Source: CAYSHJ01 sp964589725 (GTDB lineage Bacteria; Planctomycetota; Planctomycetia; Planctomycetales; Planctomycetaceae). Taken from it: a stretch of 12,416 nucleotides of DNA. The stretch is from the NCBI GenBank assembly GCA_964589725.1, contig CAZPUJ010000604.1, forward strand, positions 1 to 12,416, written 5' to 3'. A program made the translations under genes and the position numbers. A model generated the notes under the pieces. It saw nothing but the letters and a program-made list of their open reading frames with translations. It was not told the DNA's origin and made no database searches. Below, piece by piece: positions 7,551 to 12,416 of this stretch. The stretch's first letter is position 1; every line of letters begins with the position of its first letter.

Positions 7551-7579
7551 TTGCCAGACTTTCCAAGTCCGGCCATAAT
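7551..7579 (+). promoter_or_regulatory. Candidate sigma70-type promoter of the kinase gene
   Basis: TTGCCA (7551-7556) and CATAAT (7574-7579) are separated by exactly 17 bp. Each hexamer differs from consensus at one or two positions. It lies after the palindrome and about 145 bp before the kinase start. No other site upstream of the kinase is as good. Confidence 0.45.
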
Positions 7580-7709
7580 AAACACCTGCCGTCGGCGACG
7601 GGGACCAGGAACCGACGACTCAACGGAAGAATTGCGTGCGTGGAGGGGTCATCGCGAAGATGATCGCAAGAGCACGATTCGTCGAGAGACTGTTGAGTCC
7701 GAACATTGC

Positions 7710-7715
7710 GAGGAG
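7710..7715 (+). promoter_or_regulatory. Ribosome-binding site that sets the kinase start
   Basis: GAGGAG lies 8 nt before GTG 7724. It overlaps codons of the longer reading from TTG 7706, which argues for GTG 7724 as the start. Confidence 0.65.
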
Positions 7716-7723
7716 ACGACGCC

Positions 7724-9256
7724 GTGTCTGCTAATAAAGACAAAGAAGACCTCGGCGCGACCGTGATCAACGAGGAGCCCAAGGCCGAACAACCGAAGCA
7801 GAAGACGGTCTTGGGTGATTTCGAACTCGGAAAGAAGCTGGGCCAAGGGGGCATGGGTGCGGTGTACCTGGCTCGGCAGATCAGCCTCGATCGCACTGTG
7901 GCCTTGAAACTACTTTCGAAGGAAATGGCCAAGAAGCCGGGCTTCGTGGAACGCTTCACCCGCGAAGCGCGGTCGATGGCGAAACTCGATCACGTCAACG
8001 CTGTGAAGGTGTACGCGGCCGACTCGGCCAGCGGTCAGCATTACGTGGCGATCGAGTTCGTCGACGGCGCGAGCATGCAGAAATGGATGGATAAGCTCGG
8101 CAAGCTGTCCGTTGCTGACGCGGTGCATATCATCTTGCGTTGTGCCGACGCCCTCCGCGTCGCTCACGAACTCAACATGATCCATCGAGACATCAAACCG
8201 GACAACATCCTGTTGACGAAGAAGGGAATCGTCAAAGTCGCCGACTTTGGCTTGGCGAAAGTCATCGATGATGAAGACATGTCGATGACGCAAAGCGGCA
8301 CCGGCCTGGGGACGCCGCTGTACATGGCTCCCGAACAGGCTCGCGACGCCAAGACTACCGACAAGCGGACCGATATCTATGCGCTGGGTGTCACGTTGTA
8401 CTACTTCGTGACGGGCAAGCTGCCGTTTAGCGGCGACACCGTCGTGAAGTTGATCATGGCCAAGGAGGCCGGCAAGTACGACAGCGCTCGCAAGCACAAT
8501 CGCGAGGTGCCCGAGAAACTCGATCTGATCATCGACAAGATGATCCAGAAGGACAAAAACCACCGCTACGCCACGTGTGATGATTTCATTCGGGATCTGG
8601 AACCCTTGGGACTGGAAAGCCCGTCGCTCAGTTTCATTGAGGGGGGCGAGGTGCTGGCCACGCGCCGCACGGCCGCGCCAACCACGGCGGGGACGATGAA
8701 TCTGTCGTCCGCCGGAAAAACGTCCGCCGATGTGGTCCTGGAAGCCACCGAGAAAATGGCGGCAAAGGATCAGGTCCTGTGGTACGTAAAGCACACCAAC
8801 TCCAAAGGACAAATCGTCATCAGCAAGATGACCGCGGCGCAGATCCAGCAGATGATCAAAGCCGAACTGCTCGACCTGAAGGCCACGACCCGACGAGGCG
8901 ACAAGGGTGACTTCCTTCCGGTGGCACAATTTCAGGAGTTCGAAGACTTCGCGAAAAGACGCCTCGCCAAGGCCTCGGCTCAGACCCGCGCCGGTTCGAT
9001 GAAGGACATGTACGCCAAAATCGAGAAGGAGCAAAAACGCCGCAAAATCTGGCGATGGTTCCGCGGCCTGTTCGAAGGTGCGATGGGCGGAGTGGGCTTC
9101 ATCATCTATATCTTGTTGATCGCGGGCGCTTTGGTCGGAGCCTACAAAGCATTTCCGTACGTGGCCGATTTTGTCGCCAACCAGTTCAACCTGTTGAGCG
9201 GTGGCGAATCGAAAGCTCCGAAGGATCCGCCGGCCACGAATCCTCAAAAGCCCTGA
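7724..9256 (+). CDS. Transmembrane Hanks-type Ser/Thr protein kinase with GYF_2-like region
   Basis: The 510-residue protein has a complete kinase domain (about 33-295): glycine loop GQGGMGAV (40-47), ATP-binding lysine in VALK (K62), catalytic loop HRDIKPDN (154-161, base D156), DFG (174-176), APE (202-204), and the TDIYALGVTLYYFVTGKLPF helix of PknB-like kinases. All key residues are present, so it should be active. The activation loop is rich in Ser/Thr (MSMTQSGTG), as in autophosphorylating kinases. After a low-complexity linker, residues about 346-405 (LWYVKHTNSKGQIVISKMTAAQI...LLDLKATTRRGDKGDFLPV) resemble a GYF_2 domain. One transmembrane helix follows (about 456-474, VGFIIYILLIAGALVGAY), with a short Pro/Lys-rich tail. 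Kinase and GYF_2-like parts are therefore probably cytoplasmic. GTG 7724 is chosen over TTG 7706 because of GAGGAG 8 nt upstream. The substrate is unknown. Confidence 0.95.
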   Translation: MSANKDKEDLGATVINEEPKAEQPKQKTVLGDFELGKKLGQGGMGAVYLARQISLDRTVALKLLSKEMAKKPGFVERFTREARSMAKLDHVNAVKVYAADSASGQHYVAIEFVDGASMQKWMDKLGKLSVADAVHIILRCADALRVAHELNMIHRDIKPDNILLTKKGIVKVADFGLAKVIDDEDMSMTQSGTGLGTPLYMAPEQARDAKTTDKRTDIYALGVTLYYFVTGKLPFSGDTVVKLIMAKEAGKYDSARKHNREVPEKLDLIIDKMIQKDKNHRYATCDDFIRDLEPLGLESPSLSFIEGGEVLATRRTAAPTTAGTMNLSSAGKTSADVVLEATEKMAAKDQVLWYVKHTNSKGQIVISKMTAAQIQQMIKAELLDLKATTRRGDKGDFLPVAQFQEFEDFAKRRLAKASAQTRAGSMKDMYAKIEKEQKRRKIWRWFRGLFEGAMGGVGFIIYILLIAGALVGAYKAFPYVADFVANQFNLLSGGESKAPKDPPATNPQKP

Positions 9257-9354
9257 CTTGGCATGGCCGATGCTTCCAAGAGTCTGTCTTGACCGGCAGT
9301 CGCTGAGAGATTCAGTGGCCATCCCCTGACCTTTGGAATTGGTCGTTCATTCGT

Positions 9355-9382
9355 TCCGGCTCGGCAGAATCCGCCGAACGGA
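9355..9382 (+). other. Imperfect hairpin between the kinase and hydrolase-like genes
   Basis: TCCG-gc-TCGGC (9355-9365) pairs with GCCGA-a-CGGA (9373-9382) around a 7-nt loop, giving 9 bp interrupted by a small internal loop. It lies within 30 bp of the downstream start in the 154-bp gap. It has no T-tract; it could be a leader structure or chance in GC-rich DNA. Confidence 0.25.
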
Positions 9383-9410
9383 CGCCGGTTGACGTGGCTG
9401 AGGGAACGTC

Positions 9411-11831
9411 ATGCATACGCGAAGTCGGCCAACGCGACCAAACTTTCCCTTCTTCGGCCGATTGTTCGCGGCTTTGGCGGTACTGATCGCTTTCTGGATG
9501 GCAATGAGTGGGCTCCTCGCTGGCGAGTTGGTGCTCAAGTCCGGATTTCGTGTGACGGGAACCGTCGCCAAGATGCAGGCGTTGAGTTTGCAGTTGCCCC
9601 CGATCAGCGGTGAATTCATCAGCTATCCGATTCTCATGGCCGACGACGGGATGCGACGGTATTTTGTCGCCGAACGTCTGACGGCCGAGAAGAACTTCGA
9701 CGTCGAATTGGCCCAGCACGAAAAGTTCGATCTGCCACAGCGCAAGCAAGGGCGTGCAGTCGCCTTCGACTTCGACTCAGTCCCGCCATTCCTGCGCGAC
9801 ACGGGATTTAACGAGTTCGGTCATCGGCAAGTCGCAGTGCGACTACCGACCGGAAGACCGGTCGACCTCACTTTAGCGATCACGCAATTGCGCCCGCAGT
9901 CCTGTACGGTGACAGGTTTGAATTGCCAATGGGAGTTCAGCGTCGCCACGACATCGCTGCCGCCAGACAAGCTCGACGCGATGCTCCGGCGATGCACCAA
10001 CCCCGCAAAGCCCGAAGACCGCTTCGCCGTCGTGAGGTTCTATCAGCAAGCCGGGCTGTATCTGCAAGCCATGCAAGAGCTCGACGCGATCGCGACGGAT
10101 CTTCCGGATCAGAAGGCTCGAGTGGATGAAGTCATGCTCCAGTCTCGGCAGTTGTTGGCCAGGCGACTGCTACAGGAACTCCAACGTCGCCGCGCGGCGG
10201 GACAACATCAACTCGCGATCTCATCGCTCAAGAACTTTCCAACGGAGCAGATCGGCGCGGACATCCTGCGCGAGTTGCGGCAATTCCAAACCGAATACAC
10301 CGACGCCACGGAGAAGATCGAGCGTGTGAAGCATTTGCTTGGCGACTTGCAGGCCGGACTCAGCCGCGAGGAATTGCAGCAAGTGGCTCCGTTGCGGAAT
10401 GAGGTCATCCAGGAAATCGACTTCGAAACGCTGCCTCGATTGGAACCGTTCCTGCGACTGGAAAAAGATGCAACGTTGCCCGCAGCCGAGAAGCTCGCGC
10501 TGGCTTATTCCGCATGGGTCGTCGGCGACGCGAACGCCGTCACGGACCTCGTGACGGCGATTCGCTGGTGGCACGCGCGGTTTCACGTCTTGCAATACCT
10601 GCGAGCCAACCATCCGCGCCAACGACAACAGACATTGACCGACCTCGCCGCGACCGAGGGTGTCGGCGCGAAAACCGTCGAACAACTGATTCCGTTGCTG
10701 CCGCCGATCGTCGACACGCCGGAGATCGAAGGAGGCAAGATTCTCACGCTGGCCGTGAACGAACCCGGGCGCTCGCGCGATGACGTGGAGGCCAATCAGC
10801 CGACGTTCCGATACTCGGTGCTCGTGCCGCAGGAGTTCAATCCGCATCACGTTTATCCGCTGATCGTGGCCTTGCACGACGGTGGCTCGACACCGGAACG
10901 CGAGTTGAAATGGTGGGGCGGTGATGAGGCCAGCCCGTCACAATCACAACGGCATGGCTACGTGGTGATCGCTCCCGAGCATTTGCCCCCCAAGTCCGGC
11001 GACCCGGTGATCGCTCCGGCAGAGACGATCGTGTGGGAATGCCTGCGTGACGCACGTCGCCGCTTTTTGATCGATTCCGACCGCGTCTTTCTGTCGGGAC
11101 ACGGCCACGGTGCCGAAGCGGCTTTCGATGTCGCGTTGGCTCGGCCGGACCTGTTTGCCGGCGTCATGCCGATCTCTGGCGGGTTGGAGGGAGACGCCAA
11201 GTGGTTGAAGGACCAAACCGAAGCCAAGAACGAAAACGCGAAGTCGCAAGCTTGGTATGTCGTGATGGGTGAGTTCGACTTTGGTCTTTTCAACAACAAC
11301 GCGGAACGGCTGCAACCGTTGATGCTCAAAGGTTGCGACCTGTTGGTGGCCCAATACAAGAGCCGCGGTCGCGAAACTTATCACAGCGAAATTCAGCGCT
11401 TTTTCGAATGGATGGAACTGCACCGCCGCCAAGCCGAACCCAAGGAATTCAGGCTTCTCAGCCTGCGCACGACGGACGCGCGTTTGAATTGGGTTCGCTG
11501 GGCCGACGCCGCGCCGCGCGCCGCTCATGCCAGGAAAGCGAGATCAATTGGTCTTCCGTCTGCGACTGCGGTGCCGAAGCCGATCGCGCTCGAAGCTCGT
11601 GTGTTGTCGGGGCAAACCGAAGCGACACAAATTCGGATCACGGGAGGCGGGCCGCTGACGTTGTGGTTAAATTCCAAACTGGTGGATGTGGACAAGCGCC
11701 TGCATGTCTACGTCGGCGGCAACCGCGAGTTCAACAACTTCCTCAAACCGGAAGTCGAAGCGGTCCTCGAAGACTTCCGTCAGTGCGGTGATCGCCAACG
11801 CTTGCACTCGGTACGCGTGCTGATTGATTGA
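9411..11831 (+). CDS. Exported alpha/beta-hydrolase-like protein with TPR-like helical region; nucleophile Ser replaced by Gly
   Basis: The protein has 806 residues. Basic start and hydrophobic stretch (about 15-37, ending SGLLA-GE) form a signal peptide or anchor, so it is exported or membrane-bound. Residues about 38-170 are a beta-rich domain of unknown type. About 200-430 is helical and TPR-like (RFAVVRFYQQAGLYLQAMQELDAI). About 455-675 resembles PHB-depolymerase/esterase-type alpha/beta-hydrolases: YPLIVALHDGG (oxyanion segment, H489-G492), DRVFLSGHGHGAEAAFDVALARPDLFAGVMPISG, GEFD623, and YH658SEIQRFFEWM. Candidate Asp and His of the triad are present, but the elbow reads G563-H-G565-H-G567, with Gly where GxSxG has its Ser. 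Hydrolysis is therefore doubtful. A roughly 130-residue C-terminal domain follows. GAGGG 6 nt before ATG 9411 supports the start. It is co-oriented with the kinase 154 bp upstream; co-transcription is possible but unproven. Confidence 0.88.
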   Translation: MHTRSRPTRPNFPFFGRLFAALAVLIAFWMAMSGLLAGELVLKSGFRVTGTVAKMQALSLQLPPISGEFISYPILMADDGMRRYFVAERLTAEKNFDVELAQHEKFDLPQRKQGRAVAFDFDSVPPFLRDTGFNEFGHRQVAVRLPTGRPVDLTLAITQLRPQSCTVTGLNCQWEFSVATTSLPPDKLDAMLRRCTNPAKPEDRFAVVRFYQQAGLYLQAMQELDAIATDLPDQKARVDEVMLQSRQLLARRLLQELQRRRAAGQHQLAISSLKNFPTEQIGADILRELRQFQTEYTDATEKIERVKHLLGDLQAGLSREELQQVAPLRNEVIQEIDFETLPRLEPFLRLEKDATLPAAEKLALAYSAWVVGDANAVTDLVTAIRWWHARFHVLQYLRANHPRQRQQTLTDLAATEGVGAKTVEQLIPLLPPIVDTPEIEGGKILTLAVNEPGRSRDDVEANQPTFRYSVLVPQEFNPHHVYPLIVALHDGGSTPERELKWWGGDEASPSQSQRHGYVVIAPEHLPPKSGDPVIAPAETIVWECLRDARRRFLIDSDRVFLSGHGHGAEAAFDVALARPDLFAGVMPISGGLEGDAKWLKDQTEAKNENAKSQAWYVVMGEFDFGLFNNNAERLQPLMLKGCDLLVAQYKSRGRETYHSEIQRFFEWMELHRRQAEPKEFRLLSLRTTDARLNWVRWADAAPRAAHARKARSIGLPSATAVPKPIALEARVLSGQTEATQIRITGGGPLTLWLNSKLVDVDKRLHVYVGGNREFNNFLKPEVEAVLEDFRQCGDRQRLHSVRVLID

Positions 11832-12071
11832 TCGGGTGGTGATCACTCAATTTGCAATTCGCGTGGTTTTTTGGCGCCTTGTCCCCGCGCGACAAAGGAT
11901 CAAAGTGAGGTCATCCAATCTTGACGATGCGCCGCGCGCGCCGTAGCATCCTGCCCCCAGTCTTGGGGTTTGAGGGGCTTCTCCCACTCCCAGATCGAAA
12001 TCAATTCTGTTCCTTTTCAACGCGTCGATGTGCAATCTCAGGTTGAGATGGCTCACGGGATGTGACGCCAG
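11832..12071. other. Intergenic region before ispE with a small hairpin
   Basis: This 240-bp gap has no gene. CCCCA (11955-11959) and TGGGG (11964-11968) form a 5-bp hairpin with a 4-nt loop, without a T-run, so terminator function is weak. No clear promoter for ispE was found. Confidence 0.4.
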
Positions 12072-12416
12072 ATGCTTTTGCGGCAACAAGGCCGAACGCT
12101 GGTTGTTCACACCCCCGCCAAGCTGAACCTGTTCTTGGAAGTCTTGGGGAAACGGACGGACGGCTATCACGAGCTGGAAACGCTCATGGTGTGGTCGGCC
12201 TGTACGACACGTTGCGGTTCACGGAGGAGTTTTCGACATCGTCTGGGCCTGCGCGGTCGCCGGAAATCCGGCTGCGCTGTCGCTGGGCGGGAGCACGGCC
12301 GTATCCGTTCGCCCCGTTGCCCAACAACAGCGACAACCTGGTGGTCAAAGCCGCTCGGTTGATGCGGGATTTCTGCGGTGTCGCGCGCGGAGCGACCATC
12401 GAACTGCGGAAACGCA
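12072..12416 (+). CDS. ispE: 4-(cytidine 5'-diphospho)-2-C-methyl-D-erythritol kinase, 5' part with apparent frameshift; runs off the window
   Basis: IspE phosphorylates CDP-methylerythritol in the MEP isoprenoid pathway (GHMP kinase family, cytoplasm). From ATG 12072 it reads VVHTPAKLNLFLEVLGKRTDGYHELETLM, the classic IspE N-terminus; K17 and N19 correspond to the conserved Lys/Asn of the substrate site. Homology then leaves this frame after about 12191. The frame starting at GTC 12194 continues as VGLYDTLRFTEEF ... PLPNNSDNLVVKAARLM ... GATIELRKR, which is open to the window end and IspE-like. Adding one G (ATG GTG GTG GTC) would restore a single frame reading MVVVGLYDTLRF. Read as it stands, the first frame stops at 12362. 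The cause is a one-base deletion: either a sequence error or a real mutation. An in-frame TGA at 12063-12065 makes 12072 the first possible ATG start. The GHMP glycine-rich ATP loop lies beyond the window. Confidence 0.85.

Larger units (their letters stand above)
7361..7723. other. Gene-free interval between purC and the kinase gene
   Basis: This 363-bp stretch holds a T-run after a weak hairpin (7373-7398), a long GC-rich palindrome (7447-7520), a candidate promoter (7551-7579) and a presumed 5' leader of about 140 nt for the kinase. Open frames here are artefacts of the palindrome (GGVSPPR / GGLTPPRSP). Confidence 0.65.

Noticed and set aside
7351..7578. Possible small gene of 75 codons across the palindrome
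   Set aside because: Its sequence (GERGGVSPPR, RTGGLTPPRSP) is just the translation of the inverted repeat, a common planctomycete annotation artefact.
7706..7723. TTG start for the kinase, adding six residues
   Set aside because: The GAGGAG Shine-Dalgarno lies inside this extension, at the right distance for GTG 7724.
7910..9322. Long open minus-strand frame of 470 codons opposite the kinase
   Set aside because: The plus strand encodes every kinase motif. The antisense reading has no family features.

Overview
The window is GC-rich (roughly 60% by eye) and almost certainly comes from a Planctomycetota genome, probably of the Pirellulales type, though the lower taxonomy is a guess. The evidence is: an N-terminal LEPR-XLL-like motif at the left edge, followed by a very large secreted multidomain protein with the C-terminal HExGHxxGxxHD protease domain typical of planctomycetes; a degenerate GH10-like protein of a type I associate with this phylum; a secreted hydrolase-like protein with TPR-like helices; and a long GC-rich dispersed-type palindrome that reads as GGVSPPR / GGLTPPRSP in one frame.

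Layout. Positions 2-3511 (+) hold the 3' part of a giant exported protein (LamG, Ig-like domains, PPC-like domains, metzincin-like protease); its start lies left of the window. Positions 3735-4425 (+) hold a two-gene MNT nucleotidyltransferase / HEPN module with a 20-bp overlap. Positions 4426-4779 have no convincing gene but contain a perfect 21-bp tandem duplication. Positions 4780-6270 (-) encode a GH10-like TIM-barrel protein that lacks both catalytic glutamates. It is divergent from purC (6473-7360, +), a complete SAICAR synthetase with a strong Shine-Dalgarno. Positions 7361-7723 are non-coding and hold the GC-rich palindrome and a plausible promoter. Positions 7724-9256 (+) encode a transmembrane Hanks-type Ser/Thr kinase with a GYF_2-like segment. 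Positions 9411-11831 (+) encode an exported alpha/beta-hydrolase-like protein with Gly in the nucleophile position. Positions 12072-12416 (+) hold the 5' part of ispE, which carries an apparent one-base frameshift near 12191 and runs off the right edge.

How the genes relate. Most look like independent transcription units. The only clear operon is the MNT/HEPN pair. purC (purine synthesis) and ispE (MEP isoprenoid pathway) are housekeeping genes with unrelated neighbours. The kinase and the downstream hydrolase-like gene are co-oriented but 154 bp apart, so a link between them is only suggestive.

I do not see a clearly novel multi-gene system. The best leads are the catalytically degenerate but intact enzyme-like proteins (GH10-like and hydrolase-like), the kinase with a GYF_2-like tail, the HEPN/MNT module with the adjacent tandem repeat, and the ispE frameshift.
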